From Pseudomonadota bacterium (GTDB lineage: Bacteria; Desulfobacterota; SM23-61): 51,113 bases of DNA. The stretch lies in assembly GCA_018819135.1 (NCBI GenBank), contig JAHJQK010000039.1:1-51113 (forward strand), written 5' to 3'. The stretch's first letter is position 1; every line of letters begins with the position of its first letter. A program made the translations under genes and the position numbers. The notes under the pieces are model-generated. The model saw only the letters and a program-made list of their open reading frames with translations. It did no database searches and was not told where the DNA came from. Below, in pieces: positions 24,008 to 32,916 of this stretch.

Positions 24008-26638
24008 TTAGGCCTGGGCCGGTGTTACCCGTCCTCTCCCCTTGGAAATTTTCTTGTGGAAAGTTAATTCCTTCCCAGGACCGGCATCTATCTCGATTAC
24101 ATCTCCTTCAGAAAATTCCCCTTCTAAAACTTTCAGCGCCAGAGGATCCTGGATCAATCGCTGGATGGCCCGTTTTAAAGGCCGGGCACCATAGACCGGG
24201 TCAAATCCTTCCTTGGCCAGAACCTCTTTGGCCCGTTCGGTGAGCTGGAGGTCTATTTTACGTTCGGCCAGCCTCTTTTTTAAGTTTTTCAACTGAATCT
24301 CCACGATATCTTTGATGTTTTCGATAGTTAAAGAATGGAAAATAATGATATCGTCCACCCGGTTCAGGAATTCCGGTTTGAAATGAGCCCTCAAGGCCTC
24401 CAACACCCGTCGGCGCATCTCTTCATGGTCGCGGGCCCCAAGGTCCTGGATCCATTGACTCCCAATATTGGAGGTCATAATCAATACCGTATTCTTAAAG
24501 TCAACTGTTCTTCCTTTGCCATCCGTAAGGCGGCCGTCGTCCAATATCTGCAGCAAAACATTGAAAACTTCGGCATGGGCCTTCTCCACTTCATCGAAGA
24601 GGACAACGGAGTAAGGTTTCCGGCGAACGGCTTCGGTCAGATACCCTCCCTCTTCGTATCCCACGTAACCTGGCGGCGCCCCGATCAACCTGGCGACGGA
24701 GTGCTTTTCCATGAATTCAGACATGTCGATGCGCACCATGGCTTGTTCGTCATCAAATAAAAATTCTGCCAGCGCTCTGGCCAATTCCGTCTTTCCTACC
24801 CCGGTGGGCCCCAGGAAAATAAAGGAACCTATCGGTCGATTGGGGTCCTGAAGGTCGGCACGCGCCCGGCGCACCGCGTTAGCTACCAGGCGGATGGCTT
24901 CTTCCTGACCTACCACCCGGTTCTGCAAGCGGGATTCCATCTTCAAGAGTTTTTCTACTTCCCCCTCCATCATTTTAGTCACGGGAATGCCCGTCCACTT
25001 GGCTACCACCTCGGCAACGTCTTCGGCCTCCACCTCTTCCTTCAGCATCTTCTGTTCCTTTTGCAGTTTCGCCAGGGCCTGGTTCTCTTTTTCCAATTTT
25101 TTCTGCAGCTCCCCGATCCGGCCGTAGCGAATCTCAGCCACCTTGGCCAGGTTTCCTTCCCGTTCGGCCTGTTGCTCTTCGCGTTTGGTTTCGTCGATCT
25201 GCTCTTTTAAGGAACGGATTTTCTGAATCGATTCTTTTTCCCGCTGCCAATGCGCTTTCATGGCTTCTCCGGAAGCCTTCAGTTCTTTCAACTCCTTTTC
25301 GATCTTCTCTAAACGGTCCCGAGAAGGACGATCTTTCTCTTTGAGAAGCGCCTGCCGTTCAATTTCCAGTTGCATTATTTTCCGTTCCACTTCATCTACT
25401 TCTACGGGCATACTGTCGATTTCGATCCGCAGCCGGGAGGCGGCTTCGTCGATCAGGTCGATCGCTTTATCCGGTAAAAACCGGTCGGAAATATAACGGT
25501 GGGATAGCGTGGCCGCCGCGACGATAGCCGAATCCTGGATGCGCACCCCATGGTGGACTTCGTAACGCTCCTTAAGCCCCCGTAAAATGGCAATGGTGTC
25601 TTCCACCGTTGGCTCCGTGACCATCACGGGTTGAAAGCGCCTCTCCAGGGCAGCATCTTTTTCCACGTGCTTGCGGTATTCATTGATGGTCGTGGCTCCC
25701 ACGCAACGCAGCTCACCCCGGGCCAAGGCGGGCTTCAGCATATTCGAAGCATCCATCGCTCCTTCAGCCGCTCCGGCTCCTACGAGGGTGTGTAACTCAT
25801 CGATGAACAGGATGACCTCCCCCTCGGCTTCGGTAATCTCCTTGAGCAGGGCCTTTAACCGGTCTTCGAACTCCCCTCGGTATTTGGTTCCGGCGATGAG
25901 AGCTCCCAGGTCCAAGGCTACCAGGCGCTTGTTCTTCAGCGTCTCGGGCACGTCGCCGTTGATGATACGCTGGGCCAGGCCTTCCACAATCGCCGTCTTC
26001 CCCACACCAGGTTCCCCGATTAAAACCGGGTTATTTTTGGTCCGGCGAGAGAGGACTTGCAGAACGCGGCGCACCTCATCGTCGCGCCCGATTACCGGGT
26101 CTAACTTTCCTTTCCGGGCCAACTCGGTTAAATCTCGAGTATACCGGGCCAGCGCCTGATACTTCTCTTCCGGGTTCTGGTCGGTCACCCTCTGGGAACC
26201 CCGGATAGCCGCCAGCACTTTGTAGATTTCGTCCTTCCTCACCCCTTGGTTGGTTAAAATCTTGGCCGCCGCCCCGTCCTGTTCTTCGGCAATCGCCAAG
26301 AGCATGTGCTCGGTGCTTACGTACGTGTCCTTCAAGCGGTCCGCCTCCTGAAACGACCCATCCAAGATTTTTTTCAACCTGGGAGCAAGGTAAACCTGCC
26401 CCATCCCCGAGCCATAAACCTTGGAAATCTTTCCCAGGACCTCATCTAACTGAGAGAGAGTGTTCGGAATAGACGCACCGAGTTTTTGGAACACCTGAGG
26501 CACAATCCCTTCATTCTGCTTGAGTAAGGCGATCAAAAGGTGTTCTGGTTCGATCTGCTGATGCTCACGCTTCTCCGTAACAGCCTGGGCATCCTGCAAG
26601 GCTTCTTGAGCTTTTAAAGTAAATTTATCGAATCGCAT
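24008..26638 (-). CDS. clpB: Disaggregase ClpB
   Basis: ClpB pulls aggregated proteins apart together with DnaK. The 876-residue length is normal. It has the repeated N-domain, a first AAA+ ring ([16 protein letters not shown], pore [12 protein letters not shown]), the long coiled middle domain rich in Lys/Glu (about 400-530) and a second ring ([14 protein letters not shown], pore [13 protein letters not shown]). Both pore loops are canonical, in contrast to the second Clp protein at 18313-20571. It is encoded between hsp20 and dnaK in the stress cluster; GAGG precedes the ATG. Confidence 0.97.
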   Translation of the reverse strand: MRFDKFTLKAQEALQDAQAVTEKREHQQIEPEHLLIALLKQNEGIVPQVFQKLGASIPNTLSQLDEVLGKISKVYGSGMGQVYLAPRLKKILDGSFQEADRLKDTYVSTEHMLLAIAEEQDGAAAKILTNQGVRKDEIYKVLAAIRGSQRVTDQNPEEKYQALARYTRDLTELARKGKLDPVIGRDDEVRRVLQVLSRRTKNNPVLIGEPGVGKTAIVEGLAQRIINGDVPETLKNKRLVALDLGALIAGTKYRGEFEDRLKALLKEITEAEGEVILFIDELHTLVGAGAAEGAMDASNMLKPALARGELRCVGATTINEYRKHVEKDAALERRFQPVMVTEPTVEDTIAILRGLKERYEVHHGVRIQDSAIVAAATLSHRYISDRFLPDKAIDLIDEAASRLRIEIDSMPVEVDEVERKIMQLEIERQALLKEKDRPSRDRLEKIEKELKELKASGEAMKAHWQREKESIQKIRSLKEQIDETKREEQQAEREGNLAKVAEIRYGRIGELQKKLEKENQALAKLQKEQKMLKEEVEAEDVAEVVAKWTGIPVTKMMEGEVEKLLKMESRLQNRVVGQEEAIRLVANAVRRARADLQDPNRPIGSFIFLGPTGVGKTELARALAEFLFDDEQAMVRIDMSEFMEKHSVARLIGAPPGYVGYEEGGYLTEAVRRKPYSVVLFDEVEKAHAEVFNVLLQILDDGRLTDGKGRTVDFKNTVLIMTSNIGSQWIQDLGARDHEEMRRRVLEALRAHFKPEFLNRVDDIIIFHSLTIENIKDIVEIQLKNLKKRLAERKIDLQLTERAKEVLAKEGFDPVYGARPLKRAIQRLIQDPLALKVLEGEFSEGDVIEIDAGPGKELTFHKKISKGRGRVTPAQA

Positions 26639-26743
26639 TTTATGATCCTCTTTACGCGAAAAAAGTCCTTCTAATCTTATTAAAAAGGAGAAATTACTTT
26701 AAGAAATAGGCCGATCATTGCTAATATTTTTTATAATCTGATT

Positions 26744-26769
26744 AAAAAAAAGGGGGGCTTTCGCCCCCC
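26744..26769 (-). terminator. Intrinsic terminator after hsp20
   Basis: On the minus strand GGGGGGC-gaaa-GCCCCCC is followed by eight T. It starts 16 bp beyond the hsp20 stop codon, so clpB is probably transcribed from a separate start in 26640-26743. Confidence 0.93.
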
Positions 26770-26784
26770 TTGCCGGAACGGCGA

Positions 26785-27234
26785 TTAACTTATTTCCACT
26801 TTGACCTGCTTCGGTTTGGCCTCCTCGACCTTAGGCAGAGTGATTTCGAGAATCCCATCCTTAAACTTGGCCTTTACCTTTTCCTGATGGATGGTGCCGG
26901 GAAGAGTAAAGGCTCGCTGGAACGACCCATAGGAGCGTTCCACCCGGTGATAATTCTCTTCCTTAACCTCTTTCTCAAATTTCTTTTCGCCCTTCAAGGT
27001 GAGAGTATTGTCTTTGACTTCGACCGAGATGTCCTGCGAAGTTATCCCTGGAAGTTCAGCTTTAATGACGATGGCTTCGTTTGTCTCAAAAATGTCCACC
27101 GCCGGGACCCAGGTACCCTGGACGATCTCTTCTCCCCGGACAGGGGCCTGGGCGCGGACATCGGAAAAAAGCCGATTCATACGCTCTTGGAGGGCTGACA
27201 TTTCTCGGAATGGATCCCAACGCATCAGGGCCAT
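26785..27234 (-). CDS. Small heat shock protein Hsp20
   Basis: An ATP-independent holdase of 149 residues. The N-terminus (MALMRWDPFREMSALQERMNRLF) is typical of bacterial class A Hsp20. The alpha-crystallin domain spans about residues 45-140 with FETNEAIVIKAELPGI, LTLKGEKKFE and the C-terminal signature GILEITLPK. The ribosome binding site AGGAGG is 8 nt from the ATG. It lies between rpoH and clpB, has its own promoter and ends at a strong terminator. Confidence 0.96.
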   Translation of the reverse strand: MALMRWDPFREMSALQERMNRLFSDVRAQAPVRGEEIVQGTWVPAVDIFETNEAIVIKAELPGITSQDISVEVKDNTLTLKGEKKFEKEVKEENYHRVERSYGSFQRAFTLPGTIHQEKVKAKFKDGILEITLPKVEEAKPKQVKVEIS

Positions 27235-27273
27235 ATTCGATTCCTCCTTTCATTGTTGCTATCAGTTAATAAA

Positions 27274-27302
27274 AAATTAAGCATTGCCCCGAAGGTTGTC
27301 AA
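27274..27302 (-). promoter_or_regulatory. Promoter for hsp20
   Basis: TTGACA (27297-27302), 17 bp, TAATTT (27274-27279), 40 bp upstream of the ATG. The -35 box lies in the small palindrome GGTTG-T-CAACC. Confidence 0.55.
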
Positions 27303-27390
27303 CCCCCCAAAAACCGTAAGTCGGGAGGCGTTAGGCGTAAGGGGTAAGGCGAAAGGCAATGAAAATTAATAACCACTCCCAACCTTTGAC

Positions 27391-28353
27391 TTACGACTCA
27401 CGGTTTTTAATAGTGAACTGCAGGTCGTCCAGGTCGGGAAATTTCTCTTTCAAAAAAACCTTTAGCTTGCTCAGGACTCTCTTTTCGATCTGGCGGGCTC
27501 GCTCCCGGGAAATATGCAATTGATCCCCCGCCGCCTGCAGGGTAAGTGGATCCTCGGCCATCGATCGGTGTTTTAAAAGAAAAGCTTCCTTGTCCTTCAA
27601 GGAACGGGAAAATTCCTCGATCCTTTGATCAACCGCCTTTTTAAATTGGTTGTCGGCAACTTTTTCCTCCAGGGTCTCTTCTCCCTCCAGGATATCCAGA
27701 TATGTGTGGTGAGTATCTGCATCCAGTGGCGCGTTGAGCGAGAGGTCTCCCCCTTCCAGGCGCTGCTCCATCTCGGTGATTTCTTCTTTGGTTACATCTA
27801 AGTGACTGGCCAGGAGCTTCGGGCCGGGGTCGAACCCCATAGCTTCCAGGCGGCTCTTTTCCTTTCTCAAGCGGAAAAAAAGCTTCCGTTGAGCCTGGGT
27901 GGTCCCTACTTTCACCAGACTCCAGTTATCAATGATGAACTTTAAAATATAGGCCCGGATCCACCAGGAGGCATAGGATGAGAGTTTAACTTCTCGGTAG
28001 GGGTCAAATTTTTTCACCGCCTGCATTAATCCCAGGTTTCCTTCCTGAATCAGGTCCAGTAAATTGGTATAGGCCCGCTGATACTCAAAAGCGATTTTCA
28101 CTACCAGCCTTAAGTTGGAGACCACGAGGCGGTAAGCCGCATAACGATCCTTTTCTTCCCACCAACGCTTGGCCAGGGTCAACTCTTCCTCCCGCGAAAG
28201 CAGCGGAAACTTTCGGATCTCCATGAGGTACTTCTTGAAGGGGTCAAAGACCTCCAGGGCTTCATGGTCTTCCGTTGGATTCCGTTCTTCCTCCAGGGAA
28301 CGAATTTCTTCTAAGGGCATGGGAATTTCGCCTATCTTTTCCCTTTGGTTCAT
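27391..28353 (-). CDS. rpoH: RNA polymerase sigma-32 factor RpoH
   Basis: This alternative sigma factor directs heat shock transcription. The 320-residue protein has region 1.2/2 (FDPFKKYLMEIRKFPLLSREEE, then LLDLIQEGNLGLMQAVKKFDPYREVKLSSYASWWIRAYI). It has the RpoH-box-like QRKLFFRLRKEK that sets RpoH apart from RpoD/RpoS, and a region 4 helix-turn-helix (LQAAGDQLHISRERARQIEKRVL). Its ATG overlaps the stop of the upstream DegP-like gene (ATGA), so the two are translationally coupled. Clustering with hsp20, clpB and dnaK suggests it controls its neighbours. Confidence 0.93.
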   Translation of the reverse strand: MNQREKIGEIPMPLEEIRSLEEERNPTEDHEALEVFDPFKKYLMEIRKFPLLSREEELTLAKRWWEEKDRYAAYRLVVSNLRLVVKIAFEYQRAYTNLLDLIQEGNLGLMQAVKKFDPYREVKLSSYASWWIRAYILKFIIDNWSLVKVGTTQAQRKLFFRLRKEKSRLEAMGFDPGPKLLASHLDVTKEEITEMEQRLEGGDLSLNAPLDADTHHTYLDILEGEETLEEKVADNQFKKAVDQRIEEFSRSLKDKEAFLLKHRSMAEDPLTLQAAGDQLHISRERARQIEKRVLSKLKVFLKEKFPDLDDLQFTIKNRES

Positions 28354-29789
28354 TGGACCACCACCGCCAAGTAACCCATGTCACCGGTGCGCATATCCCG
28401 CACCAGGAGCAGGATTTCTTCATCCCGTTGAACTTGCTCCAGAATGCGATTGTAATCATTGATTCCGCGCACCGCCTGATTGTTAACTTGTAGAATGATG
28501 TCTCCTGCTTCCAGTCCCGCCCGGCCTGCCGGTCCATGGGGATCCACTTTGGTGAGGATAACTCCCTCGCGTGAACCCAGGCGTTGGCGGCGGGCTTCCA
28601 GGATGGAGATTTCTTTCACCTCCACCCCCAGCTTGTTCTTGAGTTTATCGGCAGCCATACGGGGCGAAGGTTTGTAGGCAGACACCACGGCTTGAATGGT
28701 AACCCGTTCTCCTTGGCGTAAAAGCCCGACCTCAACTTTTTTCCCTGCCCGCGTGGCAGCAACGCGATTCCGGAAATCATTGGCATTCTCCAGGGCGGCC
28801 CCATCATAACTAACAACCACATCTCCCTTCATGATCCCAGCCTTTTCCGCCGGCCCTCCTTTGAATACTTCCGCGATCCAGGCTCCTTTGAGGACTTTCA
28901 AATTCAGGCTTTTCGCCAGGGGGGCTGTAATATCCTGGACGCTCACTCCCAGCCATCCCCGCATTACTTTTCCGGTTTTGATCAAATCATCGGCGATGGC
29001 CTTGGCCATGTTGCTCGGAATCGCAAACCCAATTCCTTCGAACCCTCCCGATTCGGAGACAATAGCCGCGTTGACCCCGATGACCTCCCCAGCCAAGTTT
29101 AGCAGCGGCCCACCGCTATTCCCGGGGTTGATGGCGGCATCGGTTTGAATATAGTCCTGGTAGCTTGATGGATCGAGGATTCCCGTGCGGTGCTTGGCGC
29201 TGATAATTCCTGCCGTCACGGTTTGCTCCAACCCCCGGGGGTTACCAATGGCCACTACCCACTCTCCAACCCGCAGTTGGTCCGAATTGCCGAAAGTTAG
29301 GTAGGGGATGTTTTGAGGAGCCTTAATCTTAATCACAGCCAAGTCGGTCTTGGGATCGACTCCAACTACCTTGGCCTTAAATTCTTCACCGGAAGCCATT
29401 TTTACCGTGATTTTTATCGCTCCGCTGACGACGTGGTTGTTCGTGACAATATAACCATCACCATCAATGGTCATACCGGTCCCGATCCCGCGCATCTCCC
29501 TTTTATAACTGCGGGGTCCCTGAGGCACCCCGAAAAAATAGCGGAAAAAAGGATCACTTTCGAAGGGAAAAACGGGAGTCGGCACGTCCACCCGCTGCGT
29601 GACTTCGATGTGAACGACTGCTGGCATCGCTTTCTGGGCCACATCGGCGATGGCCGTAGTCAGATCGACCGGCCCTGATTTTTGAGCCCAGGCCTTTCCG
29701 GCGTGAGCAGTGGATATTGTGATCAAAAAAAGCAAGGTCCAAAATAGGATTACCAATCCCCAAAGATGTTTTTTGGGCATACCTTTCAT
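28350..29789 (-). CDS. Periplasmic serine protease (DegP/DegQ/MucD type)
   Basis: The 479-residue envelope protease has a signal peptide (LVILFWTLLFLITISTAHAGKA), a trypsin-like domain with triad motifs TNNHVVSG (His), KTDLAVIKI (Asp) and NPGNSGGPL (Ser), and two PDZ domains (GAWIAEVFKGGPAEKAGIMKGD and GVILTKVDPHGPAGRAGLEAGD). I prefer the ATG at 29789 because the codons before it include AGGAAA; the ATG at 29807 is possible. It is co-transcribed with rpoH and led by a good promoter, so envelope proteolysis and heat shock control are linked here. Confidence 0.92.
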   Translation of the reverse strand: MKGMPKKHLWGLVILFWTLLFLITISTAHAGKAWAQKSGPVDLTTAIADVAQKAMPAVVHIEVTQRVDVPTPVFPFESDPFFRYFFGVPQGPRSYKREMRGIGTGMTIDGDGYIVTNNHVVSGAIKITVKMASGEEFKAKVVGVDPKTDLAVIKIKAPQNIPYLTFGNSDQLRVGEWVVAIGNPRGLEQTVTAGIISAKHRTGILDPSSYQDYIQTDAAINPGNSGGPLLNLAGEVIGVNAAIVSESGGFEGIGFAIPSNMAKAIADDLIKTGKVMRGWLGVSVQDITAPLAKSLNLKVLKGAWIAEVFKGGPAEKAGIMKGDVVVSYDGAALENANDFRNRVAATRAGKKVEVGLLRQGERVTIQAVVSAYKPSPRMAADKLKNKLGVEVKEISILEARRQRLGSREGVILTKVDPHGPAGRAGLEAGDIILQVNNQAVRGINDYNRILEQVQRDEEILLLVRDMRTGDMGYLAVVVQ

Positions 29790-29828
29790 TGCCGAATTTC
29801 CTGCCATTTCACCCTAATTTTTATGTCT

Positions 29829-29872
29829 TCCCGCCTATACGCCTTGCGCCTTACGCTTTGCGTGCATATCTA
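29829..29872. repeat. Word-like degenerate repeat spacer
   Basis: Short near-repeats (cgcctatacgccttgcgcc, ttacgctttgcgtg) of the kind found in other spacers of the window lie between the degP-like start and its promoter. Confidence 0.5.
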
Positions 29873-29877
29873 TTTAC

Positions 29878-29906
29878 ATGTTAGTCCCTTCTTGACCCAA
29901 TGTCAA
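29878..29906 (-). promoter_or_regulatory. Promoter for the degP-like / rpoH operon
   Basis: TTGACA (29901-29906), 17 bp, TAACAT (29878-29883) on the minus strand. The start codon is about 90 bp downstream. Confidence 0.55.
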
Positions 29907-30062
29907 TTTCAGCCAGGCGCTACCACCCCTCCCTACCCTCCCCCCAAAGAGGGAAAGGGCGGGGGGATGAAACATCACCTTGTATAAGTCGTTCCTTATA
30001 AATTCAGGGAGAAAGAAAGCAAGAAGACAGGGTCTTTGATGGGGAAGTGCCGTGAAGGCATT
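29907..30062. other. Spacer without a recognised gene
   Basis: A C-rich then G-rich stretch (around 29925-29968) could form a loose hairpin, but I see no gene. It separates the degP-like promoter from the accessory pocket. Confidence 0.4.
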
Positions 30063-30176
30063 TCATCCTTTTGCCCGGTAGATTTTCTTTAGACTAACAA
30101 TCAACTTTTTAATATCCTTTAAGTTCCTCTTGAGGACTCCATGGACAATTTCGTCATTAATGGAGTATATGTCCAT
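30063..30176 (-). pseudogene. HEPN-type toxin remnant
   Basis: A 37-codon frame starting MDIYSINDEIVHGVLKRNLK and ending KKIYRAKG. It resembles the last two helices of a HEPN/DUF86 protein and overlaps the nucleotidyltransferase fragment by 20 bp, the same order and overlap style as the intact pair at 30808-31660. The RxxxxH active-site part is absent. Short and tentative. Confidence 0.35.
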
Positions 30177-30378
30177 ATTTTTTCTTCCTTAAATGCTGGA
30201 GAAAAGGCCTAAAATCAAAATATTCACCTTTGACGGTATTTTCAAATTCAATCCTCTCCCAGGTGTCCTTTTCATACAAAAGTATGCCTTCAGTAATGAC
30301 TTTATACTGAAGGGTCAAGGGGACAAATTTCCCCCTCAGATCAAGAATACTTATTTCTCTCCGTTCCTGATTTAGCAA
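30157..30378 (-). pseudogene. C-terminal fragment of an MNT-type nucleotidyltransferase
   Basis: The 73-residue frame carries only the back half of a MntA-like protein: LTLQYKVITEGILLYEKDTWERIEFE followed by GEYFDFRPFL. The equivalent part of the intact neighbour reads LALQFFAIKDGKILFGEDPRF...YLDFRPVLNYF. The N-terminal GSx10DxD catalytic motif is missing, so it is inactive. This looks like a decayed second copy of the same toxin-antitoxin type. Confidence 0.6.
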
Positions 30379-30500
30379 CAGCCGCCTGTGCTATTATAAA
30401 AACAGACATCCTAACTCAGTTTCGATGAAGATTTCTCCCGCCTTGGGCTGGAAATAATTATTTTTCTTGCAAATTAGAAATATACTTCTATAATGTAAAT

Positions 30501-30704
30501 ATGATTAAGCGTCATCTACGGGCCTTGATAATTTCCCGCTTGAAAGATTTTCCGGCAGTTGCGCTTCTGGGGCCACGGCAATCAGGGAAAACCACACTCG
30601 CGAGAAAGATTTCAGGAGTTTATTACGATCATGCATTGCTCTTCCGGTTGGTGGGGCAGAGATTCAAGACGACTGAACTTGCTGACTTAATTTTTAAGTC
30701 ATGA
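30501..30704 (+). pseudogene. Truncated AAA+ ATPase (DUF4143-type) remnant
   Basis: The 67-residue product keeps only the start of an ATPase often found in mobile and defence contexts: MIKRHLRALIISRL, the Walker A loop LLGPRQSGKTTLARKI and the strand after it. From about residue 40 the sequence jumps to a short unrelated tail, while intact members have about 400 residues. It is the only plus-strand piece in the accessory pocket between two MNT/HEPN pairs. Confidence 0.7.
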
Positions 30705-30807
30705 ATCCCCCTATTTTCTCTACTCCTGGTTATTCTTCAAGGTGAATTCTTTTCCAAAAAGAATTTGCCGCGTAGGATTGCCTGTTTACCTATCCGTAAG
30801 GTTAAAA

Positions 30808-31275
30808 CTACTCAACCAATAAGTTATATTCCGATGGTTCCCTTAAAATTTTCTCAACGTAAGCACAAAAAGTATGAAGATCTGCAAGTTCTTCCTGGAT
30901 GATATTGTAAATTTCTTTTTCGGTGATTTCTCCATAAAAGTGAACCATTCGGTTGCGGTAACCGGCCATTTTGGTAAGTTGATTGGTTGCAAAATCAGAT
31001 GGGATAATCTTGTTTTTTTCGAGAAGGCGGGGGATGTCTTTATAAGAAGAGGGTCTGGCCCCAGGGATCCTCGATAGGATGTGAGATCCTATGTCCAGGA
31101 TTGCTTCAAGGGCCCTATGCAGATCATAAAAAGCGATGCGGAAATTATCTGCGTTGGAATGAAATTGTTCATAAGAAATTCCTTTAAACCTTTCCAGGCT
31201 GCGGAGAGAATCCTCAACGTAGGAAATCCGGGTCCGCAAAACTTCTTGGTTTAAGGGGACTTTATGATTTGGCAT
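30808..31275 (-). CDS. hepT: HEPN toxin HepT (DUF86)
   Basis: A small helical RNase toxin of 155 residues. The active-site motif Rx4HxY is present as RNRMVHFY; its tyrosine is the residue that MntA antitoxins modify with AMP in studied systems. I start at ATG 31275 (MPNHKVPLNQ), which overlaps the end of mntA by 14 bp; a frame extending to 31299 overlaps it further. It follows mntA directly, the usual pairing, and probably shares its transcript. Confidence 0.88.
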   Translation of the reverse strand: MPNHKVPLNQEVLRTRISYVEDSLRSLERFKGISYEQFHSNADNFRIAFYDLHRALEAILDIGSHILSRIPGARPSSYKDIPRLLEKNKIIPSDFATNQLTKMAGYRNRMVHFYGEITEKEIYNIIQEELADLHTFCAYVEKILREPSEYNLLVE

Positions 31276-31660
31276 ATCTTTCCGCGGCAACTCTATCAAA
31301 ATAATTTAGCACCGGCCTAAAATCGAGATACTGCTTGACAACGAAATTTTCATAGTCGGCGGTAAACCGGGGATCTTCTCCGAAAAGAATCTTTCCATCT
31401 TTGATGGCAAAAAACTGCAGAGCGAGAGGGGCCGTTTGTAAGAAAACAATATCCAACTTGGCCTTGGGGTATAATTCAGAAAATATTTGATAGCACGTAT
31501 TATATAAGAACCTGGTGTCTGTGTTCAGGAGGGGTTTTTTAAAAACAACGCCGATATCAGTATCACTTAATGGCGATTCTCTCCTTTTGGCCTTAGAACC
31601 AAAAAGATAGACAATATAGATCTCCAATTTTCTAAATTTCTCTTTAAATTCTTTCTTCAT
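31262..31660 (-). CDS. mntA: Antitoxin nucleotidyltransferase MntA
   Basis: The 132-residue minimal nucleotidyltransferase has the complete GSx10DxD motif (GSKAKRRESPLSDTD) and a third acidic strand, KLDIVFL. In studied MntA/HepT systems this enzyme transfers AMP to the HepT tyrosine and neutralises it. The first residues (MKKEFKEKFRKLEIYIVYLFGS) are short but normal for the family. It lies upstream of hepT and is divergent from ychF, about 165 bp away. Confidence 0.88.
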   Translation of the reverse strand: MKKEFKEKFRKLEIYIVYLFGSKAKRRESPLSDTDIGVVFKKPLLNTDTRFLYNTCYQIFSELYPKAKLDIVFLQTAPLALQFFAIKDGKILFGEDPRFTADYENFVVKQYLDFRPVLNYFDRVAAERYAKS

Positions 31661-31756
31661 TTCGCCGATGTAAGTCCTCTATTATGCTCTGATTGCGCTT
31701 TTTCTGGTAAAGATATCATTTTTTATAAAATTCAGCAATTTTTAAAAAGGGGTGAC

Positions 31757-31785
31757 TTGCTTCTCCCCGCCCTTTCCAGTATAAT
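31757..31785 (+). promoter_or_regulatory. Promoter for ychF
   Basis: TTGCTT (31757-31762), 17 bp, TATAAT (31780-31785), 39 bp before the TTG start codon. Confidence 0.65.
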
Positions 31786-31824
31786 GCCCGGCAAAAGGAA
31801 TAATATCAGCAATAGGGGCGGGCT

Positions 31825-32916
31825 TTGGGTTTTACCTGCGGGATCATCGGGTTGCCAAACGCCGGAAAGTCGACCATCTTCAACGCTCTCAGCGCGGCCA
31901 GGGCGGAAGTGGCCAATTATCCCTTCTGCACCATCAATCCCAATCAGGGTATCGTCCCGGTTCCCGATGATCGTCTGCAAAAGCTGGCCCAGCTTCTCCA
32001 TCCCGAGAAAGTAACACCCACCGTCCTGGAATTTTGGGACATCGCCGGCCTGGTCAAAGGAGCCAGTCAAGGAGAAGGACTGGGCAACCGCTTCCTGGGC
32101 CATATTCGCAACGTTGATGCCGTGGCGCATGTGGTCCGCTGCTTCGAAGCTGAAAATGTCGTGCACGTATACGCTGCGGTAGACCCCCGCCGGGACATGG
32201 AGATCGTCCAGACGGAACTCATCCTGGCCGATCTGCAAACCGTGGAGAAGCGCCTTACCAAAGCAACCCATCAGGCGAAGGTGGGGGATAAAAAATCTTC
32301 GTCGGAAATCCCCTTCCTTCATGAGGTTCATGAACGCCTTGGCGCGGGCTTACCGGTTAAAGGTTTGACGCTGGCGGAGGAGGGACATAAAATTCTGCAA
32401 TCTTTGGAATTGCTCACAGCCAAGCCCCAGCTTTATGTTGCCAACGTCAGTGAAAAGGAGCTTAAGGAGCGCCGGTGGGTTTCTCAGGTGGAAGCATTGG
32501 CTGCCTTGGAAAAAGCTCCTGTGGTCATGATCTGCGGCGACCTGGAGGCGGAAATGGCCGAACTGGCCGCTGAAGAACGGGCCGAATTTCTGCAAGAGAT
32601 GGGCCTGGTTGAATCGGCCTTGAACCAGTTAATCCGGGTTGGCTATAAACTTTTGCATCTGCTCACTTTCTACACTACCGTGGGTCCGGAACTCCGCGCC
32701 TGGACCGTTCCGACTGAAACCCGGGTGCCGCAAGCAGCCGGGAAAATTCACTCCGACATGGAGCGGGGATTCATCCGCGCCGAGGTTATTTCCTGCCAAG
32801 AATTTTTTAATGCGGGATCCATGGCGGCGGCCCGGGAAAAAGGATTGATCCGGGTCGAAGGAAAAGATTACATCGTTCAGGATGGCGACATCCTGCATAT
32901 TCGATTCCATGCCTGA
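31825..32916 (+). CDS. ychF: Redox-regulated ATPase/GTPase YchF
   Basis: YchF is a conserved Obg-family P-loop protein that binds ribosomes. The 363-residue protein starts TCGIIGLPNAGKSTIFNAL (G1), has DIAGLVKGASQGEGLGN (G3), and the atypical G4 NVSE in place of NKxD, which is why members prefer ATP. A helical insertion and a C-terminal TGS domain follow (LLTFYTTVGPELRAWTVP, then GKDYIVQDGDILHIRF). The start codon is TTG at 31825, behind AGGGGCGGG. It is the first gene of a plus-strand run with the EamA transporter and rlpA. Confidence 0.96.
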   Translation: MGFTCGIIGLPNAGKSTIFNALSAARAEVANYPFCTINPNQGIVPVPDDRLQKLAQLLHPEKVTPTVLEFWDIAGLVKGASQGEGLGNRFLGHIRNVDAVAHVVRCFEAENVVHVYAAVDPRRDMEIVQTELILADLQTVEKRLTKATHQAKVGDKKSSSEIPFLHEVHERLGAGLPVKGLTLAEEGHKILQSLELLTAKPQLYVANVSEKELKERRWVSQVEALAALEKAPVVMICGDLEAEMAELAAEERAEFLQEMGLVESALNQLIRVGYKLLHLLTFYTTVGPELRAWTVPTETRVPQAAGKIHSDMERGFIRAEVISCQEFFNAGSMAAAREKGLIRVEGKDYIVQDGDILHIRFHA

